From: CAYUWK01 sp964580085
Lineage (GTDB): Bacteria; Patescibacteriota; Minisyncoccia; Minisyncoccales; CG1-02-41-26
Length of the DNA stretch: 11,912 nt
Assembly: GCA_964580085.1 (NCBI GenBank)
Contig: CAZOJF010000015.1
Coordinates: 1 to 11,912, forward strand
Direction of reading: 5' to 3'
Below are positions 1 through 7,108 of the stretch, piece by piece. Position 1 is the first letter of the stretch; each line of letters opens with the position of its first letter. The notes below the pieces were generated by a model. The model was not told the DNA's origin, did no database searches, and was given only the letters and a program-made list of their open reading frames with translations. Made by a program: the position numbers and the translations under genes.

Positions 1-194
1 TCAAAATTGTTTGTTTGAAACGTACTAAATTTTCTAAAAATTTCAGATGAAAACTTTTTAACTACATTTTTCTTGTCCCACTTTTCTAATAACAATCCCC
101 TAATTCCTCTGGATCCAATATCTATTATTAAAAAATCCTGTTTTTTGTTTCCTTTTATTTTACGAAACGAATCTTTTTTAAAAAAATTTCTCAT
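1..194 (-). CDS. Probable actin-fold ATPase of FtsA/PilM type (N-terminal part, cut by window edge)
   Basis: This reading frame starts at the ATG at 194-192 and stays open for 64 codons to the window edge, so only its N-terminus is visible. After a lysine-rich lead of about 19 residues comes DFLIIDIGSRGIRGLLLE (residues 20-37). That hydrophobic strand with Asp-Ile-Gly-Ser and a following Ile-Arg-x-Leu resembles the phosphate-1 loop of actin-like ATPases such as FtsA and PilM, which bind ATP and act at the membrane in division or type IV pilus assembly. The start overlaps the alaS stop as ATGA, so the gene is probably translated by coupling to alaS. No Shine-Dalgarno is visible. The actin-fold assignment is an inference from one motif; the gene could also be another ASKHA-type protein, and the specific role is unknown. 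Confidence 0.55.
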   Translation of the reverse strand, partial: MRNFFKKDSFRKIKGNKKQDFLIIDIGSRGIRGLLLEKWDKKNVVKKFSSEIFRKFSTFQTNNF

Positions 195-2038
195 TTTATA
201 ATAGCTTTAATTCTTCTTGTGCTTGCCCCGGAAGATTCTTGCTTTATAATTTTAAAAAGATTCAATTCTGAAATATTTTTAACATGTGACCCTGCGCAAA
301 TTTCCTTAGAAAAAACTTCTCCTGTTTTTTGATTAACAATCGTATAAACCTTAACAATGTCCGGGTATTTTTCTTTAAAAAAAGACAAAGCACCTGATTC
401 AATTGCTTTTTTAATAGACATTTCTTTCTCTACTACGCTCAATTCTTCTTTTATTTTCTGGTTAACTAAATCCTCAACCTTTTTAATCTCTTGATCTGTT
501 AATTTTCTATTAAAAGAAAAATCAAAACGCAATCTCTCCGAATTTATATTTGAGCCCATTTGTTTAACTTTATCCCCTAAAATATTCCTTAGAGCCGTTT
601 GTAAAAGATGAGTAGCTGTATGTAGTTTAATTATTTTAAGGTTTGAATCTTTGTCTCCAGTTCTTTTAATCCCATGTCCTCCAAATTTCTCTTCGGCACC
701 AGCTCTAGAAATTTCTTGATGTTGTTTAAATTCCTGATCAAAACTTTGTTTATCTATTTTAAAGCCCTTTTCTTTTGCTAGTTCTTCGGTCAATTCTACA
801 GGAAAACCATAACTTTGATAGAGGTCAAATGCTTCTTTTCCCGTAACAATTTTTTCTCCCTTATTGTCTAATAAATTCTTTTTTAACAGGAGCAATTTAT
901 CAAATTTAATTAATCCTTTTTTCAAAGTCTTATTAAATTTTTCTTCTTCATTCTGAATAACAGTAATAATATCTGTTTTTTTGTTTTTAATCTCCGGATA
1001 AGTATCTTTATATATCTCAATCACTTCGGCAATTAAATCAATATACCAATACTTTTTTAAATTTAAGATTTCGGAATGCCGAATAGCACTTCTTAAAATT
1101 CTTCTTAGAACATATCCCTTGCTAATATTACTGGGCATAATGCCTTCGGTTATCAAAAATACTGCTCCCCTAATATGATCACTAATAATTCTAAAACTTT
1201 TTGGGGCCTCTTCATATTTTTTATCGCTTAATGCTTCGATTATTTTAATTAAAGGCAAAAAGAGATCTGTTTCATAAGCCGAATTTTTATTCTGTAAAAT
1301 AGCGATTAATCTTTCAAACCCAATACCAGTATCTACATTTTTCTGGGATAGTTTAATATATTCAGAATTTTCATTCTTGTTATATTCCATAAAAACTAAA
1401 TTCCATAATTCAACAAAACGTTGGCAATTTGGGCAATTAGGACCACAATCTTTTTTTCCACAACCAAATTCTTTACCCCGGTCATAATGAATCTCTGAAC
1501 AAGAACCACAAGGACCAACATTTGTAACTGGTCCCCAAAAATTATCTTTCATCCCAAATTCAACAATACGTTTTTTAGGAATTCCATTTTTTTGCCAAAT
1601 CTGGATTGACTCTTCGTCTTTTGGAATATTTTTCTCTCCTTTAAAAATTGTTACCCAAATTTTATCTTTTTCTAGTCCTAAAACATCACAAAAAAACTCC
1701 AAAGCATACTCTATGGCTTTTTCTTTAAAATAACCTTGTTGACTATTCTGACCAATGGACCAATTCCCTAGCATTTCAAAAAAAGTATTATGGGTATCAT
1801 CTCCCACTTCTTGAATATCATTACTTCTAAAACATTTTTGGCAAGAAGTTAAAATCCTTGAGCCAAATTTTTTAATAACATCCTCTTCTCCAGATAAAAC
1901 TGTACTAAACTGTTGCATTCCAGCGGAATTAAAAAGCACTGTGGAATCAGAAGGGATTAAAGGACTTGATTTAATAATTTTATGATTTTTACTTTCAAAA
2001 AAATTGAAAAACTTTTTTCTAAGATCACTTGATTTCAT
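191..2038 (-). CDS. alaS: Alanyl-tRNA synthetase, shortened form
   Basis: Charges tRNA-Ala with alanine and clears mischarged tRNA in the cytoplasm. The class II catalytic core is clear: the RSNDIQEVG and TFFEMLGNWSIG motifs (residues 71-96), NVGPCGSCSEIHYDRG (173-188), and VDTGIGFERL (235-244). A Cys cluster (C193, C198, C202, C205) follows the core motif and may bind zinc. The editing domain carries HTATH (H473, H477) and CAGSH (C581, H585), the four metal ligands of the family. At 615 residues it is far below the usual 870 or so: the beta-barrel domain before HTATH is reduced to a linker of about 20 residues, and the chain stops right after the editing domain, so the C-terminal DHHA1/C-Ala part is missing. 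The frame is intact, so this is a natural short form rather than a pseudogene. The start lies 8 bases after tpiA and has no Shine-Dalgarno. Confidence 0.97.
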   Translation of the reverse strand: MKSSDLRKKFFNFFESKNHKIIKSSPLIPSDSTVLFNSAGMQQFSTVLSGEEDVIKKFGSRILTSCQKCFRSNDIQEVGDDTHNTFFEMLGNWSIGQNSQQGYFKEKAIEYALEFFCDVLGLEKDKIWVTIFKGEKNIPKDEESIQIWQKNGIPKKRIVEFGMKDNFWGPVTNVGPCGSCSEIHYDRGKEFGCGKKDCGPNCPNCQRFVELWNLVFMEYNKNENSEYIKLSQKNVDTGIGFERLIAILQNKNSAYETDLFLPLIKIIEALSDKKYEEAPKSFRIISDHIRGAVFLITEGIMPSNISKGYVLRRILRSAIRHSEILNLKKYWYIDLIAEVIEIYKDTYPEIKNKKTDIITVIQNEEEKFNKTLKKGLIKFDKLLLLKKNLLDNKGEKIVTGKEAFDLYQSYGFPVELTEELAKEKGFKIDKQSFDQEFKQHQEISRAGAEEKFGGHGIKRTGDKDSNLKIIKLHTATHLLQTALRNILGDKVKQMGSNINSERLRFDFSFNRKLTDQEIKKVEDLVNQKIKEELSVVEKEMSIKKAIESGALSFFKEKYPDIVKVYTIVNQKTGEVFSKEICAGSHVKNISELNLFKIIKQESSGASTRRIKAIIK

Positions 2039-2046
2039 AATAAAGA

Positions 2047-2793
2047 TTAGTATTTATTTGATATTTTAATAAATTCCTTTGGTTTTAAAGAGGCCCCTCC
2101 TATTAAAAGACCTTGTATTTCTAAATTCTTTAAATAATTAAAAGCATTTTGACTATTAACGCTTCCTCCATAAAGAATTCTAATTTTTTTAGCAATTTTT
2201 TTATTATAAAGACGAGATATAAGTTTCCTAATAAATAAAGCAACTGTCATTGCTTGGTCTTCTTCACAAGAATTATTGCTGCCAATGGCCCAAATAGGTT
2301 CGTAAGCAATAATTATCTTTTCAATTTCCTTTTTGGAAACTTTCTCTAATCCTTTTCTTACTTCCTTTTCCAAAATTTTGAATGTTTTGCCCTGTTCTTT
2401 TTCTTTTATAGTCTCTCCAATACAAAATATAGGTTCTAACCCAGAGTTTAATGCTTTTTTTATTTTCTTATTTATCATTTCATCTGTTTCCCCAAATATT
2501 TTTCTTCTTTCTGAATGTCCTATAATAACATATTTGCATTTTAAGCTTTTTAACATTTGACAAGAAATTTCACCTGTATAAGCTCCCTTATCTTCAAAAA
2601 AACAATTTTGGGCACCTAATTTGATAAAAGACAAACTGTTATTAATTGTTTCTAAATAACAAAAAGGAGGGCAAATAATAATTTCTGTGTCTTTTCTTTT
2701 TTTTAATCCTTTTTTTACAGATGAAAAAAGTTGTTTTGCTTTTTTCTTAGTAGTTGGATTACATTTCCAATTTGCTATAATAAATTTTTTCAT
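2047..2793 (-). CDS. tpiA: Triosephosphate isomerase
   Basis: Interconverts dihydroxyacetone phosphate and glyceraldehyde 3-phosphate in glycolysis. All hallmarks of the TIM barrel are present: N8 and K10 in ANWKCN, catalytic H93 in IIGHSERR, catalytic E165 in AYEPIWAIG, YGGSV (208-212) and the phosphate-binding GG at 232-233. The length of 248 residues is normal. The flexible loop 6 after PIWAIG reads SNNSCEED instead of the commoner GTGKxATxEQ, a mild variation in a mobile segment. The gene starts 5 bases after galT and ends 8 bases before alaS, so it is certainly cotranscribed with both. The sequence before its ATG is AAAAAAT with no Shine-Dalgarno. Confidence 0.98.
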   Translation of the reverse strand: MKKFIIANWKCNPTTKKKAKQLFSSVKKGLKKRKDTEIIICPPFCYLETINNSLSFIKLGAQNCFFEDKGAYTGEISCQMLKSLKCKYVIIGHSERRKIFGETDEMINKKIKKALNSGLEPIFCIGETIKEKEQGKTFKILEKEVRKGLEKVSKKEIEKIIIAYEPIWAIGSNNSCEEDQAMTVALFIRKLISRLYNKKIAKKIRILYGGSVNSQNAFNYLKNLEIQGLLIGGASLKPKEFIKISNKY

Positions 2794-2798
2794 ATTTT

Positions 2799-3827
2799 TT
2801 ATGCTTTTCTTAAAATTTGAGCTGCTTTTTCCGGTTCTAGGGAAGATATTTCCATACGTGTTCCAATTTCAAAACCAGCCATTGTTGCTGTTTTGGGCAA
2901 TATTGTCCAATGCCAGTGATAATAATTATGTTTTTTTCCATCACAAGGAGCAGTATGTAAATAAAAATTATAAGCTGGGTTAGAAAGCACTTTATAAAAT
3001 TTAGAAAAAGTAATTTTAAATGCTTCTGCTAAAGATATTTTTTCCTCTTCTGTTATATCTTCAAAATAAGAAAGATGTTTTTTAGGAGTTATAATCATTT
3101 GAAATGCTGATTTGGAAGCAAAAGGACACAAAACTAAAAAATGTTTATTCTGAAAAACAATTCTTTTCTTTTTCTTCATTTCTAATTTTGCCATTTCACA
3201 ATAGAGGCACTTTTTATTTTTACTAAAATATTTCCGAGAGGTTTCCAGGGCTTTATTAATATCACTATCAATAAGGGGAGTTGTTATTATTTGAGAATGA
3301 GGGTGAACTACAGATGCTCCAGCCTCAACACCATAGTTATGAAAAATAGAAATATAATTAACAAATTTCTCTTTTCGAAGAGATAAATACCTACTTTGAT
3401 AAACATCTATTAACTCCTTTATTTGATTTATATTAAATTGAGCTATTTGTTTTTCGTGGCTGCGAGTTATCACCAATTCATGAAAACCTGTTGCTGATAT
3501 TCTTTTATAGAACTTACTTTCTGAATATTCTTTTAGTTTTGTTAGAGGACTTACAGCTGGATATTTATTGGGGATAACAATAGTAGTCCAATTTTGAGGG
3601 ATACCATTTGAAAGAGGCATCTTCTTCCCTCGGGCAAAGATTAAACTTGGGTTTTTTTGAGTCTCAATCTGGCAAAAAGGACATTTTGATTTAGGGGTTT
3701 TTATTATTTTTCTTTTCTTGATTTTAAAAGCTCCTGGTCTCTTGTTTCTTTCAGAAGCTATAAGAACCCAGTCTTTAGAAATAAGGTCATAACGAAACTC
3801 GGAATGACTTTTAATTTTTTTATTCAT
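2799..3827 (-). CDS. galT: Galactose-1-phosphate uridylyltransferase-like HIT-family nucleotidyltransferase
   Basis: GalT enzymes move UMP between UDP-glucose and galactose 1-phosphate through a uridylylated histidine. With the start at 3827 the protein has 342 residues. The active-site block NYGVEAGASVVHPHSQ contains H175-P-H177, with H177 the expected nucleophile. C49 and C52 (CPFC), H116 and H175 match the zinc ligands of the family, and a second pair C207/C210 (CLYC) follows. The C-terminal HIT-like half has HWHW (304-307) and a MAGFEIGTR motif. A further in-frame ATG at 3878 lies inside the terminator hairpin and would add 17 unmatched residues, so the ATG right after the -10 box is preferred. 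No galK, galE or galM is nearby; an ADP-glucose phosphorylase or another sugar-phosphate nucleotidyltransferase of the same fold is possible. Confidence 0.85.
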   Translation of the reverse strand: MNKKIKSHSEFRYDLISKDWVLIASERNKRPGAFKIKKRKIIKTPKSKCPFCQIETQKNPSLIFARGKKMPLSNGIPQNWTTIVIPNKYPAVSPLTKLKEYSESKFYKRISATGFHELVITRSHEKQIAQFNINQIKELIDVYQSRYLSLRKEKFVNYISIFHNYGVEAGASVVHPHSQIITTPLIDSDINKALETSRKYFSKNKKCLYCEMAKLEMKKKKRIVFQNKHFLVLCPFASKSAFQMIITPKKHLSYFEDITEEEKISLAEAFKITFSKFYKVLSNPAYNFYLHTAPCDGKKHNYYHWHWTILPKTATMAGFEIGTRMEISSLEPEKAAQILRKA

Positions 3828-3834
3828 ATTACTA

Positions 3835-3843
3835 ATTATAACA
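3835..3843 (-). promoter_or_regulatory. Extended -10 promoter of the galT-tpiA-alaS unit
   Basis: On the minus strand this reads TGTTATAAT, a perfect TATAAT preceded by the extended -10 TGn. Only 7 bases separate it from the galT ATG at 3827, so transcription would begin at or next to the start codon and give a leaderless or almost leaderless mRNA. The -35 region at 17-base spacing (CTTATT) is poor, which fits an extended -10 promoter. Its place directly after the terminator of the upstream operon supports it. TATAAT alone is common by chance in A+T-rich DNA; the support here comes from the TGn, the position and the terminator. Confidence 0.6.
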
Positions 3844-3850
3844 GATTTTT

Positions 3851-3891
3851 TAAAAAAAATAAGAGCCCCCAGAGTCAATCTTAGGGGATCT
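3851..3891 (-). terminator. Intrinsic terminator of the ribosomal operon, after map
   Basis: The transcript can fold AGATCCCCTA (3891-3882) against TGGGGGCTCT (3871-3862) around a 10-base loop. The stem has 9 pairs (one of them G-T) with one T/C mismatch, and it is followed at once by TATTTTTTTT (3861-3852). It begins 26 bases after the map stop codon. The opposite strand has no T-run directly after the hairpin, so the terminator serves only the minus-strand operon. It overlaps the zone just upstream of the galT promoter. Confidence 0.75.
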
Positions 3892-3917
3892 AAATTATGA
3901 TTTTTTAGAACAAAGAA

Positions 3918-4667
3918 TTATTCAAATTTTGTCAACACTTCCGGACCATTTTTAGTCATAGCAATCGTATGCTCAAAATGAGCAGATAAGGAACTATCCT
4001 CTGTTTGCCAGCCAGATCTATCAGAAGCCAATTTAATTCTCCAATCCCCTGCGGTAACCATTGGCTCAAAACAAAAAACCATTCCTAATTTAATTTCCGG
4101 AGTTTCCCCTCTTTCTTTATAATTTAAGATTTGAGGATCTTGGTGAAGATCTCTGCCAATTCCATGACCACAAAGTTCTCGGATAACATCTAGTTTTTGA
4201 GATTTAACATATTTTTCAATTAAATCGCCAATATCTCCAAAAGTAACTCCTACTTTGACTGCATTAATTGCTAATTCCAAAGATTTTCTAGTAACCTCAA
4301 TTAATTTATGAATTTCCGGTTTGACTTCGCCAACCGGCAAGGTAATGGCCATATCACTAAAAAACCCTTCATATTTGAGCCCTATGTCTAGAGATAAAAT
4401 ATCGCCACTTTTCAATTGATAATCTGAAGGTGTTCCATGAACAATTATTTCATTGACCGAAGTACATAAGGTAGCTGGAAAGCCATCATATCCCTTAAAG
4501 GCTGGTTCGGCCCCTAAATTAAAAATAAGGGCCTCTGCGGCCTTATCTAGCTCTTTGGTAGTAATTCCTATTTCTACTTTGTTCTTTAATCCTCTCATAA
4601 CATCTGCTAACTTTTTACCCGCTTGTCTCATTATTTCAATTTCTTGTTCTGACTTAATTGTTATCAT
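3918..4667 (-). CDS. map: Methionine aminopeptidase, type I
   Basis: Removes the initiator methionine from nascent proteins. All residues expected of the pita-bread fold are present: H77 in IIVHGTP, metal ligands D94 (LSLDIG) and D105 (FFSDMA), H168 (CGHGIGR), H175 (DLHQDP), E201 (FCFEPM) and E232 (HFEHTI). The length of 249 residues is normal for type I, with no N-terminal SH3 or zinc-finger extension. It begins 5 bases after adk and is the last gene of the ribosomal unit, as in many secY-adk-map clusters; a terminator follows. No infA or rpmJ comes next. No Shine-Dalgarno is visible; the sequence before the ATG is AATAATTTAT. Confidence 0.98.
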   Translation of the reverse strand: MITIKSEQEIEIMRQAGKKLADVMRGLKNKVEIGITTKELDKAAEALIFNLGAEPAFKGYDGFPATLCTSVNEIIVHGTPSDYQLKSGDILSLDIGLKYEGFFSDMAITLPVGEVKPEIHKLIEVTRKSLELAINAVKVGVTFGDIGDLIEKYVKSQKLDVIRELCGHGIGRDLHQDPQILNYKERGETPEIKLGMVFCFEPMVTAGDWRIKLASDRSGWQTEDSSLSAHFEHTIAMTKNGPEVLTKFE

Positions 4668-4672
4668 ATAAA

Positions 4673-5380
4673 TTATTTATTTTTATAACCTAATGTTTTT
4701 AGAATTATTGTAAAAATATTAGAAACCGAACCCTGACCATTAATCTTTTTAAGATTTAACTTTCTTTTTAAAAGATACTCAACCAAAGGTAATGTTCTTT
4801 TTTCATATTCAACTAGTCTAACTTTTATGGTTTTTGGATTATCAAGCCCTTTCCTTCTAATTAATTTGGAACCATCTAACGGACAAAATTTAAGTTTTTT
4901 TGTTTCTTCGGAATAAAGTATGGGATGACGCATTAATTCACAAATACGCCGATGAGAATTTCTGAAAATTGATTCTTGGGCTGAAACTTGAATTACAATA
5001 ATTTTAATATTCTTCTGGCCATATAATTTTTCCAAAACTGGCATTACTTCTTTACCTTCATATAATGTTCTGGGTGAACCAGCAATTACTAAATTTTCTC
5101 CTGCTTTATGAAGTTGTTTTATTTTTTCTTTAACTAAATAACTAACAAATGGTGGGCTACATAAACTTCCCTTGGTCCATAGTTTTTTTTCATTAGCATA
5201 AGAATATTTTTTGCCCGCGACTTTAATATATTTTTGTTTTTGAGGATTATTAAAAGACTCTTCTAAAATTTTACTTGTTTCAAAGTAATATAATCCTAAC
5301 TTATCAGCTAATAATCCTGATTGAGTCCCCTTGCCTGCTCCCGGAGCTCCCAACAAAATTATAACCATTTTATTTTTCAT
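4673..5380 (-). CDS. adk: Adenylate kinase family protein, divergent
   Basis: Adenylate kinase balances ATP, ADP and AMP; its place between secY and map is the classical one. The P-loop GAPGAGKGT is at residues 11-19 when the start is taken at 5380 (235 residues). PRT at 103-105 keeps the AMP-binding arginine, and the end of the LID segment (LDNPKTIKVRLVEYEKRT) is typical. Elsewhere it diverges. The usual STGDMLR block reads ETSKILE, replacing the arginine that contacts AMP phosphate with Glu40, and LDGFPRT reads IAGSPRT. Only two of the usual LID cysteines remain (FCPLDG and RICELM), so LID zinc is unlikely. Other possible starts are 5398, which overlaps secY by 14 bases, and 5368. A GGAG at the secY end is 1 base from the 5398 ATG and 19 from the 5380 ATG, so it does not settle the start. 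Another nucleoside monophosphate specificity cannot be excluded. Confidence 0.85.
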   Translation of the reverse strand: MKNKMVIILLGAPGAGKGTQSGLLADKLGLYYFETSKILEESFNNPQKQKYIKVAGKKYSYANEKKLWTKGSLCSPPFVSYLVKEKIKQLHKAGENLVIAGSPRTLYEGKEVMPVLEKLYGQKNIKIIVIQVSAQESIFRNSHRRICELMRHPILYSEETKKLKFCPLDGSKLIRRKGLDNPKTIKVRLVEYEKRTLPLVEYLLKRKLNLKKINGQGSVSNIFTIILKTLGYKNK

Positions 5381-5384
5381 AATA

Positions 5385-6668
5385 TTAAAACTTTTCATAC
5401 TCCTTCATTTCTATTTGGGCTTTGATCTGGCGCCACATATCTAAAACAACACTGACCATAATTAATAATGCTGTTCCCCCAATTAAAAATCCAAAAGCTT
5501 TAATGCCGGTTAAGCCCTGAATAATAGAAGGCATAACAGCTATGGTCCCTAAAAACGTTGCTCCAATAAAAAGAATTTTATATAAAATATGTTGTAAAAA
5601 CTTAGCTGTAGAAGCCCCCGGTCTAATCCCAGGGATAAATCCTCCCATTTTCTGGAGATTATCCGAAACTGTTTTGGGATCAAAAGTAACCGCAGTATAA
5701 AAGTACGTAAAAAGAAATACTAAAACAAAATATGAGCTTCCATAAATCCAAGTATTTTGTAAAAAATTATTAATGCCTTGAGCAACACTTGCTAAAATTT
5801 GATTTCCGGAACCAGAAAGAAAATTAGCAATCATCCCCGGAAAGAGTAAAATACTTAAAGCAAATATAATAGGTATTACCCCAGCTGGGTTAACATTTAT
5901 CGGCAAATAAGTAGAAAAACCGCCATACATTTTCATTCCCCTTACTCTCTTAGCATAAGAAACTGGCACATTTCTTCTCCCTTCATTGACCATAACAACT
6001 CCGGCTACAATAATTAAAGCAACAACAAAAAATAAAATATATAATGGCAAGTTAGAAGGATCCCAATTAGCAGCAACACTCTGCACTTGCATCGGTGTTC
6101 TAGCCACAATCCCAGCGAAGATCAAAAGAGATACTCCGTTGCCAATTCCTTTTTCTGAAATCAACTCTCCCAACCACATTAAAAATACTGCTCCAGCCGT
6201 AATGGTTGAGATTGAAGTTAGTAATAACAAAGGAGAAATAGAACTAATTATCCCTTGATGCTGAAATAAAATTAACATACTATAACCCTGTAATATAGCT
6301 AAAGGAACAGTAGCCATTCTGGCATATTGATTAAACTTCTGTTTGCCTTGTTCTCCTTCCTCTTTATATAGTTTTTCAAAAGCCGGGAATATCATTGTTA
6401 ATAATTGCAAAATAATCGTAGCTGTAATATATGGACCCAGTCCAAGCATCACAATGGAAAGTTTGCTTAAAGCTCCTCCGGTAAAAAGATTTAATAACCC
6501 AAAAACCTGGTTTTCATTAAAAAACCTTTGTAAGTTCGCTGTGTCTATCCCCGGAATAGGGATATTAGCAGCTAAGCGAAAAACTAAAAAAATAAATAAA
6601 ACAAAAAATATTTTTTTTCTAAGTTGGCGATCTTTAAAAACTAAAATAAGTTTTCCGAACCAATTCAT
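5385..6668 (-). CDS. secY: Preprotein translocase subunit SecY
   Basis: Forms the channel of the Sec translocon in the cytoplasmic membrane. The 427-residue protein has the ten hydrophobic segments expected, beginning with KIFFVLFIFLVFRLAANIPIPG near residues 19-40. Family signatures include FTGGALSKLSIVMLGLGPYI in the plug and second-helix region, the basic cytosolic loop YAKRVRGMKMYGG followed by LPINVNPAGVIPIIFA, and the later cytosolic loop IPGIRPGAST, which contacts SecA and the ribosome. The start overlaps the rplO stop as ATGA, so translation is probably coupled to L15. secE and secG are not in the window. Confidence 0.98.
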   Translation of the reverse strand: MNWFGKLILVFKDRQLRKKIFFVLFIFLVFRLAANIPIPGIDTANLQRFFNENQVFGLLNLFTGGALSKLSIVMLGLGPYITATIILQLLTMIFPAFEKLYKEEGEQGKQKFNQYARMATVPLAILQGYSMLILFQHQGIISSISPLLLLTSISTITAGAVFLMWLGELISEKGIGNGVSLLIFAGIVARTPMQVQSVAANWDPSNLPLYILFFVVALIIVAGVVMVNEGRRNVPVSYAKRVRGMKMYGGFSTYLPINVNPAGVIPIIFALSILLFPGMIANFLSGSGNQILASVAQGINNFLQNTWIYGSSYFVLVFLFTYFYTAVTFDPKTVSDNLQKMGGFIPGIRPGASTAKFLQHILYKILFIGATFLGTIAVMPSIIQGLTGIKAFGFLIGGTALLIMVSVVLDMWRQIKAQIEMKEYEKF

Positions 6669-7102
6669 ATTTTTATTATTGATTTAGTTTTCTCTAATTT
6701 TTCCCGGGCAGTTTTAGAAACTTTACAATGACTAATGATTAATTTCTTCTTGGTTTTACCTTGCCCTAAAATTTTAACTAGGGGTATTTTTTTTCTGACA
6801 GATCTAATTATTTTTTTCTCCACTAAAATCTCGGGAGTAACCTTTTCTCCATCTTCAAACTTTTTATCTAAAATTGCAATGTTTATTTCGGCAATAACTT
6901 TCTTATTTGTTTGGGAATTATTATATCCTCTTAATTTAGGATATTTTTTAATCAATTCTCTAATCATTGGTTGAACATTATTCCCTGATCTTGCTTTTTG
7001 TCCTTTTATCCCACGGCCCGAATAAGTCCCCCTCTTGCCTCCTCGGCCTATTCTTTTCTTTTCTTTTGGTTTCTGTTTTGGTTTTAATTTATGAATTTCC
7101 AT
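6665..7102 (-). CDS. rplO: 50S ribosomal protein L15
   Basis: Assembly protein of the large subunit that contacts 23S rRNA. The N-terminal basic, glycine-rich tail (KRIGRGGKRGTYSGRGIKGQ, about residues 16-35) followed by KARSG is the L15 signature. The C-terminal half forms the globular domain, with VTPEILVEKKII and VKILGQG near residues 88-115. At 145 residues it is normal. It begins only 6 bases after rpsE, so rpmD (L30), which usually sits between them, is absent. Its TGA stop overlaps the secY ATG. Confidence 0.97.
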   Translation of the reverse strand: MEIHKLKPKQKPKEKKRIGRGGKRGTYSGRGIKGQKARSGNNVQPMIRELIKKYPKLRGYNNSQTNKKVIAEINIAILDKKFEDGEKVTPEILVEKKIIRSVRKKIPLVKILGQGKTKKKLIISHCKVSKTAREKLEKTKSIIKI

Positions 7103-7108
7103 ATAAAA

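Noticed and set aside
3828..3878. Longer galT start at 3878
   Set aside because: The extra 17 residues match nothing in the family, and the codons lie in the terminator hairpin and the promoter.
3873..3878. TTGACT as a -35 box for galT
   Set aside because: It lies 32 bases before the TATAAT, and at 17 bases there is only a poor TTTTAA. It is also inside the terminator loop.
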